Source: Axinella damicornis (taxonomy: Eukaryota; Porifera; Demospongiae; Axinellida; Axinellidae). Taken from it: DNA of 64,000 nucleotides. Below, piece after piece: positions 22,321 to 34,123 of the stretch (position 1 is the stretch's first letter; each line of letters opens with the position of its first letter). The translations under genes and the position numbers were made by a program. Under the pieces are notes generated by a model. That model did no database searches, was not told the origin of the DNA, and saw nothing but the letters and a program-made list of their open reading frames with translations. Location: NCBI GenBank assembly GCA_963931865.1, contig OZ007508.1, forward strand, positions 19,360,762 to 19,424,761. Reading direction: 5' to 3'.

Positions 22321-25300
22321 CTACAGCAGTCTGGATAAATTCCTCTGTAAAGTTGAAAAGACAAAGTCTCCGAGAGGTTCATCCTGTTGGGTAGACGTAC
22401 AGGTCATGACATTCTGTGCAGAAATGTCCCAGGCACCTCCAATTTAACCCATGGTGAGTTGCCAGATTTAACCCTTGATTAGATGGTGAGTTGCCAGATA
22501 CTACAGTGCACTGTGTGCACTAAGCTGCAACGGAGGGAAATGGCCAGAGTGCCAACTAAAGCCCTTCTATAACAGGGCTTTTTTACCCAGCGGATGAATC
22601 TATCCACCTCCCCCTGTCCCACCCTTTCTGCTCACACAGAACCAATCTTCAATTGAAGGACACTGCTGGATACATGAGTACATGCAGCCTCGTTCCCAGG
22701 CCCTGCCCAGCTTCCTGTCGATTGCTTGCAGTACGGTTAAGCGGGAGAGGGCCTGGTAAGTTTTATCGCATCAAGGGTAGGAAGACAGTAGAAGACTTGA
22801 AATGAACGTGGATGTACTGGGGCTCAGCACAGCAAGAAAAGCAAAGGTACCAGGTAACATTTAGCTAGTGGGGGTGACTGTCATATACATGCACCGATGG
22901 TTGAACAGCATGCAAAGCGCAGCATCTTCGTTCTGACAATTTTGTCACAGTCATGCTCACGTGAGTAAACTTACCAGGCCCTCCCCACTTTACTGTACTG
23001 CAAGCGACGAAAAGCTGGGTGGGGCCTGGGAACAAGGCTAGGATATAACATCATGAAGCTGAAAGTCTCATGTTGCAGATATAGTTCTGATGCGGTTAAC
23101 ATATTATTTGGAAGTACATACCTTCAGATCCCATGTGATGAGCAGTTCTGGTGAGGGCTCAAAACTGGTGACTTCTACTGCAACAGATGTGTTCTTGAGA
23201 TTGAGGGAGCACTCCGACGCCCTCTGCACATGCTGGTCCTGTAGCAACCTGAGGGAGGAAGGGAGGGAGGGAGGGAGGGAGGGAGGGAGAGGAAGGGAGG
23301 GAGGGAGGGGAAGGAAATATGGTGGTTAAAATACTGAACGGTGGTAAGATCCGACTACTGTCTACCAGTGTGGGGAGAAGAAACCTGTCCTTAACAGTGT
23401 CACACACACACAGCTGTCAGCACTGTGGTAGCTTAGCAATTCACACACTTTTGGACAACTTGCAAAACATTATCCATGAACTCGTCAGGGGGCCGGGGTC
23501 GAGCGTCCACCACCAGACTAGAGCTGAACAGGAACTGGTGGGAGCTGAGCCCGAGCTCAGACTGCACCTCGGAGGGAGCCAGCAGCTGCAGACACTAGGA
23601 GCACAACACACACAGCACTCTAACATCGGTCCACAGCTATAGAATGCTGTCCTGAATCTGAAGGACTACCCACCCCCATTGACAATACCACCTCTGACAA
23701 TATATTTATGACCCCCTCTGACAATGCTCCAATATAAGACCCACTCTGACAATGACCAGTGACCCCCACCTGACAACCCTCTTTGACAATGACCCAACCC
23801 TATCTAATTTGCTGGCTCGATCATGCTATCCCTGCTCTGCCGGAGAGTAACCTTGATCAGTGTGTTTACATCAGTGCATCGTCTACCTAGATGCTGAGGC
23901 TTATCCGATCAGAGAATGCTAGCCTCATTCCCAGGCCATGTGGAACCTGGGAACGAGGGTATGGCTATAGTTACCCTGCAGTGTAACGTACATTGTCCCT
24001 CATGACCAGCAGTCCACTGACAGGAGCAGCATTTGGGGTGGGACACACCCTCTTGGCAGCAGGAGCTGTATAGAGCAGTGAATCAATAACAGCATGTATG
24101 TGTGATATTATCAGCTGCATTACCAGCCTCATTCCCAGGCACGTGTGTGGGGTCTGGGAACCAGGACACCGGTATAGGATAGACAGCTGTGTTACTTACA
24201 GTAGGATTGCTCGAGGGTTCTCTTGAACAGCATGCGGGACATGTCAACGGGAATGGTCGGCGTGGTTTTAATGGAGACAGTCTCTCCATTGGGTGGCATG
24301 AAGCAGTTGACACCAAACTCTTGCATGACCTTCTGACGGAGGAACTCCATCTTGGCCGCCTCTCCGTGCACCAGCATCACGTTCTTGGGCTCTGCCTGGT
24401 GTCAGAACGTGTGAGTGTGTGTGTGTGTGGTGTGTGTGTGTGTGTGTGTGTGTGCGTGTGTGTGCGTGTGTGTGCGTGTATGTTGTGAGTGCAAGCGTAT
24501 GTTGTGAGTGCAAGTGTGTGTGTGAAAGGGGGATGTTATTAGTAACTAGATACAGATTACGTACATGATAAATTGAGCTTGTCAACAAACCTAATTGATC
24601 TGTGAAACATCATAGGCTTGAAGCTCAACAGGTCAATAGGCCCTATATATAGTTTGCATGATCTAGATGTAAGCTATCACACCTGCCGAATCAGTTGCAT
24701 AATCCCTTTCGCATCCGCATGAGCACTACAGACGGGAGACACAAACACACACACACTCACAAGATAAACAGAGGGCTTAGCATTAGAGTTTAGCGTTAGT
24801 GTCAGTGTCAGGGTTACAGGGTAGAGTGTTAGTGTTAGGGTTATGGTTAGATATGATACCTTGTTGCCCCCACGCGGACATACCTGAATGACATATACTG
24901 CACTGAGAGCTTCACATTGACCTGCAAAAGAGATAAATTTTGAGCAACTAGATTTTACACTCCACCAAGCACCTTTGGCCAGCTTTAGCTCCAGACCACA
25001 ATTACTGGCAACAACTCACTCTAACAGTCCATGCTGTATGCCCCGTGCAATCTAGGAATTTCTGCACAATCTCGACATTGCGTTGCGCATTCTCAGAATC
25101 CAGAACGACAGTAATTGTCTCATTCATACATTGCTCACTCTGGCCTGCCATTCAGCGTATTAATAACGTGATACGACAACATAATAATCATCACAGTGCA
25201 AAAGCTGCAGGCAGAATCCTGCAAGAGGACAACAGAACAAAATTACAATGCTCACTATTTTCTTGTCAATCTCGATTTTCTTCACTCCTGAGAGGATCTT

Positions 25301-25397
25301 GTGGCCGATCGTACCAGCCACACAGTAACCAGGCATTATAAGCTGCACAGCAAGATAGACAGACGGCAGAATACTTGAAACAAAAGGTGCTTATATA

Positions 25398-25466
<69 letters not shown>

Positions 25467-25735
25467 CTTGTCAACTGATCAGTCCAGAATAGGCAGGAGA
25501 TGACGTCACGATGTGTAGTTAATTATCATTCTTAGCATTCTTGAATCCATTGAAATATGTACTCAGCCATAGTAGTCAACTACACCAAGGTTCTCAAACT
25601 CTACTGAGTGTCATGTACTACCACTGCAAGTATGTCCGAAATTTGCTGAGGGTACCGCAAGTAAATCGACTTTGAGTTCACACACACATGTACACATACA
25701 CACCACACTCATTCCACACATGTATACACCATACA

Positions 25736-25789
<54 letters not shown>

Positions 25790-28020
25790 TGACACACTCG
25801 CACCATATTCCGCTCATCCTCTGCCCACTTCTTGAAGATCTGCAGGGAGAGGCCGGCATGCAGCATCCCTGGAGTAGCAAACACCACCATGGGACCCGGC
25901 TGGTCAATGTACGAGCGGTCAAACGGCTGGAGGAGGGAGGAGAGGGACAGGGAGGTATGTAATCATCGGTGCAGCCAACACTGGTTGTGTGCGCTGTAGC
26001 CATGGTAACAAGGGCACATCCACTCAAATACTGCAGCTGGTGCCAAGTGTTGCTAAAATTTGATACAGGAAGTGGAGTTATTTTTAGTAACATGCAGCAT
26101 TTTGTAGCAGGGCATAAACAAGTGATATTTCTACCTTCAAAGGTTTGGAAAGGAAGGTTACCTACCACTCAGTTCTCATTTTAAACTTGTGTATAAGTAA
26201 TAATTATTGTGAGGAGGAAGAGGGNNNNNNNNNNNNNNNNNNNNNNNNNNNNNNNNNNNNNNNNNNNNNNNNNNNNNNNNNNNNNNNNNNNNNNNNNNNN
26301 NNNNNNNNNNNNNNNNNNNNNNNNNNNNNNNNNNNNNNNNNNNNNNNNNNNNNNNNNNNNNNNNNNNNNNNNNNNNNNNNNNNNNNNNNNNNNNNNNNNN
26401 NNNNNNNNNNNNNNNNNNNNNNNNCTACTGACCAGAGCGTCTCAAGCAAGCAGCACAACCGTTAGCCTACCAGAACGTCTCAAGCAGAATACACAAATCT
26501 TTAACAACCAGAATAACGCACAATGCACAACTATTAATGTCTCCAGGGAAAAGCACAGCATCCCACCTCCCAGAATTCCTGCATAGCCTACCAGAAGGTC
26601 CCTAGCAAGATGTACAACCTACCAGAAGCTCTCCAGCAGGATGCATAGCTCCTGCGCTCTCCCGAGGGCAAACACTGGAATTAACACCTGAGGAGCAACA
26701 GTACACAAAAATGGAAGTACTCATAAATGCAATGCAATTCATTCCTCCCCACACCCCTTCGCCCCCTCCCCACGACCTATTTTCTCCTCCCCACGACCTA
26801 TTTTCTCCTCCCCACGTCCTTTTTGCCCCCTCCCCCACATCCGTTCCCCCTTCCCCATGTCCTTTTCGCACCCTCCTCCACGGCTCTATCTTCCCCTACC
26901 CACGTCCTTTTCCCCTTCCCAACATCCCTTTTCCCTCCCAAATCGCATGTCATACCACTAATTGAGTCTGCAAAAGCAGCACCTTTAATAGCTACTTAAC
27001 TGTAGTTGAACTTTGAAATGAAGAGCTTGTTTACAGTCATCACACGTAGTTACCATGGTTACCTTTCCTTCCCTCTCCATGCATTCATGTATCTTCTTCA
27101 AGAAATCTCTCTCTCTACACCTGCACAGCATTACAATAACAACTCAGTCTCACTCCCAGGCCACAGTTCTCATGAGAATAAGGCTACAATTATTCATGCA
27201 TAACTCAGAACCAAAAATACTTGATTGGCATAACAGTCATTGAATGCCACTTATGAATACCATTAAAAATTTACAGGTTAAATTGGTGGATTGGGTGAAT
27301 TGAAGTGCCAATTATGAGGCTCCACCCACCAGCTGGTTTGCGCTCCATTCCTGTGCATCTTCCAGTATCTCTCATTATTCATTTTGTGCTGGTAGCAACG
27401 GTAATCATTCATAAAACATTTTTTCTATACATATTTAACCGAAAAAAAACAAACAAACAAAAAGAACATAACCGTCAACAAACGGAATAAGTTAAATGAG
27501 AAGGAAGGGTGGAAAAAAAGAAGAAAGAAAAAAAAAGAAAAAAAAGTAGGTCCTGCCGAGACTTGAACTCGGATCTTTGGATTCAAAGTCCAAGGTGCTC
27601 ACCATTACACCACAGGACCTGTGCACATGTTGCAATCTCACAAAAGGCTATAAGTACAGTGAGATTATGGGTTCTAGTCTGATTCAGCAATATCAGGGGG
27701 TAAATGTACTTTACCCATAGTTTGGGAGTCAATGTCTACCCCACAAAACTGTAGAGAGCATTAATTGCAATCATACTACCACTTCAACCACAGTTACAGT
27801 GATACCTCTTTGAATCTCTGATAGTGGTGGCGTATGTTGATTCTGTGATTAGGAGATCTGGTTGGCACTTATCAATCCACGCAGATCTGTGTATACACGT
27901 GTGCGGTTCATAAATTCATGAAGTTTCAAATAAGTCATGAAACCATATATGGTGCTGTGTGACATACCCTAAGTGCCTGTCAGGGGTCATATTATAATCT
28001 CCCTATTTGTGTGTGTGTGT

Positions 28021-28096
<76 letters not shown>

Positions 28097-31000
28097 TGGG
28101 GAATAAGGAGCAGATGTACATTCTCTTTTACGATAAAAGGAACTGTACTAAAAGAGGGAGAGATGGCACGCTCAGTGTGCACCCCTTTATGAGGCTATCC
28201 ACTCCTTAAATTGTAACCACACTATCCCACAGCGATCTTAGAGGGATAACTTAGATACCGACAGTCTACAGTAGACACAAACTATCAACCATACATGCAC
28301 ATGTATAGTATGTGGATTAGCTTGGAATGAACACAGTGCCTAATAAGGAGTGTGGATACTTGTAGATGACGAAATGCATGACATTGTGGGGTGAGCCTCA
28401 GCAAGCAACGTGCAGCAGGTGGTCTCCTAATTAGAAGTCGTTGGGCCCTCCGGCTTACCTTACCTCTGTCTGCTCCCGTTGGTCAGGCGTCTCTGGTGTA
28501 CTCTTTGTCATTCCAACAGCAAGGTCACGTGGAAAGAGCACCCATTAGCCAGCAACTGGCTACGCACGTCAGTCAGCAGTTCAGTGGACGTTGCTACACA
28601 TGTTCATGCACATGTATTCAACCAAATACGTATGGAATTACACATACGCATATATGTACAAATTTCCCATACTATAAGTCTACTTGGGGCTCACTCAGGT
28701 GAATTATTCTGAATGGATTGGCAAGCCATCCACATACTAGCCTCGCTCCCATGCAGCCTGGGAACGAGGCTATCCACATACATGTATCCATACCACTTAC
28801 TGTGTAGACCACGGACTGGTCACCGACTCGCATCAGGAACATGGCTGCCCCGAGGACATGCCCGGCATAGTAGGCCTTAATCTCGAGCTCACTGTCAACC
28901 TGGGGGAGACGGGAGAGGAGGGAGGGGGGAGAAAGGGAGAGGAGGGAGAGTGGAGAGGGGAGAGAGGGGGGAGGAGAGGGGAAAGAGGAAAGGAGAGAGG
29001 GGTGGAGAGGGAGGAGAAGGGAGAGAAGGTGGAGAAGAGAGAGGGGGGAGAAGGAGAGAGGGGGGAGAAGGAGAGAGGGGGAGAGGGGAGAGAGGAGAGA
29101 GGGGGAAAGAGGAGAGGAGAGAGGGGGGAGAGGGAGAGAAGGTGGAGAAGAGACAGGGGGGAGAAGAGAGAGGGGGAAGGAGAGAGGGGGGGGGGGGGGA
29201 GAGAGGGGGAGGGGGAGAGGGGAGAGAAGGTGGAGAAGGAGAGAGGGGGGAGAAGGAGAGAGGGGGAGAGGGGAGAGAAGGTGGAGAAGAGAGAGGGGGG
29301 AGAAGGAGAGAGGGGGCGAAGGAGAGAGGGAGGGAGAGGGGAGGAAAGGAGAGAGGGAGAGGAGAGAGAAGGTAGAAAAGAGAATGGATACAGTTGAGCA
29401 AAGGTGTAGTATGCATTTGATATGTGTGTGGTGTACGTATGCATGCGTTCCGTAGCGTCGTTCTCAGGCCAGCACCATTTTCGGCTGCCAGGGACGAGGT
29501 GAATGGTCTGTGTGTGTGTGGACACGTACATACCTGGATGGTCTGATGGAGGTTGACGGTGGTGACCTTTCTCATGCAGTCTTTGATCATCTGGGAAGTG
29601 AAGAAATTCTGCTCCCCCTTCTTCTCCACCGTTATCTTGCGGTAGTCTTCCTGCAAGGGGTGTGGTCAGATATGAAGTGACAGCTGCTTAGAAACATGTA
29701 CTGTCTTAGTGTAGGTTTTAGAATTAGTTATCCCTATGTGGCCCACTCCCTCCTCCCCCAGTTTCCGCAGGTGGCAAGAAGACTAGAGACGAGTGCAGGC
29801 CTACTACCAACACATATCCACATCCAAAGCACAGCTGCCGAAGGTCAGCTGTGATACCTTCGGCAGCTGTGATTCACGTTTTAATACAGGAGTACAGACA
29901 CTAACAGGAATAACAAACACAAAAACAATACAACAACAAGTTAAGTAATTAATATGGAGCCGTGGAGAAAAATCTGGACGGAGGCCTGGGAACGAGGCTT
30001 GGTTTACACGTCTCCACTAGCTAACTACTACATGCACGGCTCTCTGGTAACTGTTTAGGCCTTCTCCACACGTGTACCGCAAGCAGCATGGGGCTGGTAA
30101 CGAGGCTAGCAGTGTGTAAGCCCCTCACAGCACACCTCCCTCACTCCTGATTCATTGAACCTCCATGCAGCTATTTGCACCATTATTGTCTGGTGAATGA
30201 CAAATGGGGGTCAGGGTTAGCCTCGCTCCCAGGCCTGCCCACAGATTTTTTAACTTGTAGCCATGTTTATCCACAGCCATGACAGGCCTGGGAATGGGAC
30301 TAGGTCAGGATGGGCATGCAAACGGGAAAACATTTGGTGAAAAATGGTTCAGCTAGTTCTGACGGGGCCCGCTAACAGCACCTAAGCCTAGCAGTTGATG
30401 GACTCCTCACCAGCAGTATGGGACAGATGGCTTTGGTGGGGTGAGTCATAAAGATGGGTCCATTGTAGCCGCACATCTCTGTGAAGTACGGAAGGGCTCC
30501 ACAGTGGTCCAGGTGGAAGTGGCTGTAAGGACACACGGGAAGACCATGACACCCATACTGTGGTAATGGGACAGGCCCTCCACACCACAACACTAGGCGT
30601 ACTGTACATGTGAAGGAGGGAGTAAAAGAGGAGGAGGAATCTTGAGGAGAAGGAGGGGAGGAGGAGGAGGAGGAGGAGGAGGAGGAGGAGGAGGAGGAGG
30701 GGAGGGGAAGGGGGAGGGGGAGGGGGAGGGGGAGGAGGAGGAGGAGGGGAGGGGGATGGGGAGGGGGAGGGGAAGGGGGAGGGGGAGGGGAGGGGGAGGG
30801 GAGGGGGAGGGGGAGGAGGAGGAGGAGGGGAGGGGGAGGGGGAGGGGGAGGGGGGGAGGAAGAGGATGAGGAGGAGGAGGAGGAGGGGGGGAGGGGAGGG
30901 GGAGGAGGAGGAGGAGGGGAGGGGGAGGGGGAGGGGGAGGGGGAGGAGGAGGAGGAGGAGGAGGAGGAGGAGGGAGGAAGGAGGAGGAGGAGGAGGAAGG

Positions 31001-33803
31001 AGGAGGAGGAGGAGGAGGGAGGAAAGTGGAGGAGGAGGAATGAAGAGGAAGGAGGAGGGAGGAGGAGGAGGAGGGAGGAAGGGGGACGAGGAGAAGATCA
31101 AGAGAAGGAGGAGGAAGGTGGAGGAAGAGGAGGAAAAGGAAGAGAAGGGAGGAGGAGGGAGGCTGCACATACCTGATGATGAGGCAGTCGATGTGTTCCG
31201 TCAGTGACCTCCCTGATTCGATGATGTAAGAGAAATCCGGAAACCTTCGCTGAGAACAAAAGATAATTGCCTTCACTCAAGATCCAAACCAGAGGAAGAG
31301 TTTCACTTTCACTGATGACATCATTTGGCTTCTAACAGCATTCCTCTGATAAGGAGTTACCTCTGACCTAGTGGTATTACATCATTGGTGGCTGTATGGC
31401 AGGTTGTACTCATAGTGGGACTGCAGATAGCCTGAAATAGCATATACTCATGTGTACATTAATTTTGTGAAGACACCAAAATCCCACACAGTTGAGTTTG
31501 GTGCTGACCACTAGCTGATCAACTTCTCAGTCTACCCAGTCTACCTAGCTTTGTTCCCAATGTACCCAGTCTCGTTCCCAGTCTAGCTAGTCTCGTTCAT
31601 TCCCAGTCTATCTAGTCTTGTTCCCAGTCTACCTACAGCCTCGTTCCCAGTCTACCTAGCCTCATCCCCAGTCTAGCTAGCCTCATTCCCAGTCTAGCTA
31701 GCCTCGTTCCCAGTCTACCTAGTCTCGTTCATTCCCAGTCTATCTAGTCTTGTTCCCAGTCTACCTACAGCCTCGTTCCCAGTCTACCTAGCCTCATCCC
31801 CAGTCTAGCTAGCCTCATTCCCAGTCTAGCTAGCCTCATTCCCAGTCTAGCTAGCCTCATTCCCAGTCTAGCTAGCCTCGTTCCCAGTCTACCTAGCCTC
31901 ATTCCCAGTCTAGCTAGCCTCGTTCCCAGTCTACCTACAGCCTCGTTCCCAGTCTACCTAGCCTCGTTCCCAGTTTACGTAGTCTCCTTCCCAGTCTAGC
32001 TAGTCTTGATTGGGTCCTGGTTACTCCTAGCCTTGTTCCCAGGCACTCTTGGTAATTGGAATTACCAAGAGCACCTGGGAACGAGGCTAGGTTACTCCTA
32101 CAACCACACATTCTGTAATTGCATTGCATCAGCCTCTTCTGGTCAACGAAACTCCAATATGTAGGAAGTGGCGAATTATGCCTAACTAGCCAACACAGCT
32201 GGAGAATCCCTCTGACCACAGACGCTCAGTATCATGCTCAAACTTAAGTAATGGACTAGATACAGGGAATATGGATGACGATGTAAGGATTCAACACTCA
32301 GACAGATGAAAGCTCTGCTGTGGAGTGAAGGGACGAAAGTAATGCTAGCACAAATACAGTGTTTCCACCACAGCATACAGGAATTTGCATCAGCTATATA
32401 ATTGCATGAGTGAAGCGAGCCTATTGCATCCACGATTCCACACTATTCCCATGAACTCTATTGCATGAAGTTGTCATCAGATGAAAGTGCTGAATTTAGC
32501 TGTAATCTTCTCCATACATGCCCTACAGTCCGTACTTGAGCAGGGTTTCCTGACTGTAATCTGTAATCCCGTAGCGCATTCGATGCGGTGTATTAACTGG
32601 TACATAAACATGTGCAGTACAAAAGAGAGCAATCCTGTCTAAGGGATATAAGACGAATCGTAGACTCCAGCGTGTCTGTGATAGCGTAGCTATCACAGAC
32701 ATGCAACTCACAATCTCTCAACTATGGTGTAAAAGAGCAACAAGATATGGGTAGCAGAATGCCAAAACCAGGCCAGGATGATAGCATAAACAGTTAAGTA
32801 TACAACTCCCTACTATAATAACATAGGCATGGGAAAGATGCCTGTTGGGGGGTTGAATATAGGGGTTGTATATGCATATGAATAGGTTTAATCTATGTCA
32901 AGCATAACATTCCTCCTTCTGGTTTACTGACAGGTTCTACTGTCCTACATCCTCCAACCTCATCATTGTAGCCCATCTACAGTCAAGGCTGTCAAGCATA
33001 ACATTCCTCCTTCTGGTTTACTGACAGGCTCTACTGTCCTACATCCTCCAACCTCATCGTTGTAGCCCATGTGCATCCCGCAGTCCAGCATAACGTTCTT
33101 CCCTGCCATGGACACAATGATGCAGCTCCGCCCCACATCTGAACAATTAAAGATAAATCATCAACCTATTGGCTTTGCACAAGAGCTTGTACACGTAGGC
33201 TTTAGTAGCAGGTACAAAGCAGCCAAGTTCCTTTTGCTTCATGGGTCAATGTGCATGGTAGCAGTCAATTACCTACAGGTATTGGTTGCGTGAGCATTGC
33301 ATCATCTGCCGCTCGGCAAAAACGTTCTGCCACATGCAATATTTCTGCACCACTTTTCTCACTCGACAAACATGCCTAGACAATGTTTGTGGACCACCAC
33401 CTCAGCTGCACGCATTCAGATGTCTATCTTCTGGCTAGTTGTGGAACAACTTCACAAGCACAGTTCACTTTTCATTTTTGGGGGGAGAGTTAAACTTGTA
33501 CGATGTATTCTCTTTGCAAACCATATCCGCAAGCACTTATGTAAATGTTACTACCTTTGTTCCACAATCAAGAGTAACTCTGCATGCAAACTATATTAAA
33601 TAGTCCAGTAAATGGGTTTAGGCAGTGCATACAGAAAATTATGCATAGGGCAACGTACCTTGGCCAGCACCTGGACAAAGAACGAACAGGAAAAGGGACG
33701 AAGAGAGACATATGCATCATTAACGAAAGCCAGACAGTCTGAGCAAGCGATAACTAACGCCTGCGCCTCGCTTACCTAAAGGCACAGCTCGGATCTCGGA
33801 CAT
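22321..33803 (-). CDS. INTS11: Integrator complex subunit 11 (CPSF73-like nuclease), interrupted by assembly gap
   Basis: Catalytic endonuclease of the Integrator complex, cutting snRNA and enhancer RNA 3' ends and attenuating transcription. Exons on the minus strand: 33776-33803, 33659-33670 (12 nt), 33053-33138, 31173-31249, 30411-30522, 29534-29650, 28801-28899, 27968-28002, 27806-27886, 27063-27120, 26623-26687, (missing exon in gap), 25804-25926, 25256-25342, 24884-24921, 24683-24725, 24200-24395, 23992-24065, 23449-23594, 23122-23248, 22321-22383. About 554 residues are visible; human is 600, so about 50 residues (between [16 protein letters not shown] and [15 protein letters not shown]) fall in the N gap. 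Active-site motifs are all present: [74 protein letters not shown]. It should be an active nuclease. Divergent from the BET gene and convergent with bHLH. Confidence 0.93.
25399..25463 (+). repeat. (TA)n followed by (GA)n microsatellite
   Basis: An AT dinucleotide stretch changes directly into about 16 GA units, in the INTS11 intron upstream of exon 25256-25342. Confidence 0.9.
25739..25787 (+). repeat. (CA)n microsatellite next to INTS11 donor
   Basis: About 24 CA units, which in the transcript is (GU)n starting about 17 bases after the 5' splice site of exon 25804-25926. Confidence 0.95.
26225..26424. other. Assembly gap (200 N)
   Basis: Exactly 200 N, so probably a placeholder of unknown true length. 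It replaces the INTS11 exon(s) between 26623 and 25926. Its right flank (26425-26622) is a degenerate tandem repeat, a likely reason for the break. Confidence 0.98.
26425..26687 (-). repeat. Degenerate tandem copies of an INTS11 exon end
   Basis: Reading the minus strand from exon 26623-26687, the end of the exon plus donor (TTCTG then GTAGG) recurs at least four times with flanking similarity (CTTGAGACGTTCTGGTAGGC and variants) before sequence is lost in the N gap. Confidence 0.6.
27550..27620 (-). tRNA. tRNA-Gln (anticodon TTG)
   Basis: On the minus strand: acceptor stem GGTCCTG paired with CAGGACC, anticodon stem TTGGA/TCCAA around the loop CTTTGAA (anticodon TTG, reads CAA), T arm CCGAG-TTCAAGT-CTCGG, 71 nt without CCA. 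A T-run follows on the minus strand as a pol III terminator. It lies in the INTS11 intron between exons 27806-27886 and 27063-27120, in the same orientation as the gene. Confidence 0.92.
28007..28095 (+). repeat. (TG)n microsatellite at INTS11 exon 8
   Basis: About 40 TG units. In transcript sense this is (CA)n ending directly at the 3' splice site of the 35-nt exon 27968-28002. Confidence 0.95.
28908..29390 (+). repeat. Polypurine (GGGGAGA) tract upstream of INTS11 exon 7 acceptor
   Basis: About 480 bases almost purely A/G on the plus strand, hence C/U in the INTS11 transcript, starting about 8 bases from the 3' splice site at 28900. Strongly G-clustered, so G-quadruplex or triplex formation is possible. 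Confidence 0.9.
30640..31165 (+). repeat. Polypurine (GGAGGA/GGGGAG) tract in INTS11 intron 4
   Basis: About 525 bases of G/A on the plus strand filling most of the 650-base intron between exons 31173-31249 and 30411-30522. Pyrimidine-rich in the transcript. Confidence 0.92.
31556..32010 (+). repeat. Minisatellite of CCTCGTTCCCAGTCTAGCTAG type
   Basis: About 18 copies of a 20-24-base unit (GTTCCCAGTCTAGCTAGCCT and variants). The unit resembles the end of the dispersed palindromic element, which probably seeded the array. In INTS11 intron 3. Confidence 0.9.
32959..32976 (-). repeat. Duplicated end of INTS11 exon 3, candidate 18-nt microexon
   Basis: About 80 bases covering the last 18 coding bases of INTS11 exon 3 (MGYNDE) and the start of the intron are tandemly repeated (32905-32976 and 32993-33071). 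The second copy is preceded by TAG and followed by GTTGG, so it is flanked by a potential acceptor and donor and is a multiple of three. Confidence 0.75.
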
Positions 33804-34123
33804 AATGCTTTTGAGAAAGCTTACATAATACATTGAAAGTAAAGTTTTCCATAGCAGATAATTAGAACAAATTGGTGTCTTTATTTCCGGCATTAGTTGG
33901 CGCCTAATACAACCGCAAACAGGCTTTAAACCGGTTTATCAGGTCAGGCGAGTTTTCTCACCAATCAACTTGCAGATCGTTTTGGCCCCGCCTTATCTGA
34001 ACACGTGATTTCCTCGTGCTGTTGTGTAGGGCGGCCCGCCGGTCAGTATAAAAGGGCGCATTTGAACGCAACTCGCCCATCGCACGGATTTCGCCGAAGT
34101 TTTATCTCGAGAGAAGAGGACCC
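33804..34123. promoter_or_regulatory. Shared divergent promoter region INTS11 / BET gene
   Basis: Start codons are 320 bases apart. The BET side has a clear TATA box at 34047-34054; a CCAAT motif lies near 33960. The INTS11 side shows no TATA. Confidence 0.6.
34047..34054 (+). promoter_or_regulatory. TATA box of the BET gene
   Basis: TATAAAAG, 70 bases before the ATG at 34124, in a GC-rich context. Position fits a core promoter with a short 5'UTR. Confidence 0.6.

Noticed and set aside
28858..29656. Pro/Ser- and Glu/Arg-rich open frames up to 253 codons
   Set aside because: Both strands of the same polypurine tract in an INTS11 intron are open because of the absence of stop codons in GA/CT repeats.
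30388..31276. Pro-rich 260-codon frame on the minus strand
   Set aside because: It includes real INTS11 exons in part, but its body is the CCTCCT tract of intron 4 and the frame is broken by verified splice sites.
31556..32010. Possible CRISPR array
   Set aside because: The unit repeats directly without unique spacers and derives from the palindromic element; this is eukaryotic DNA.
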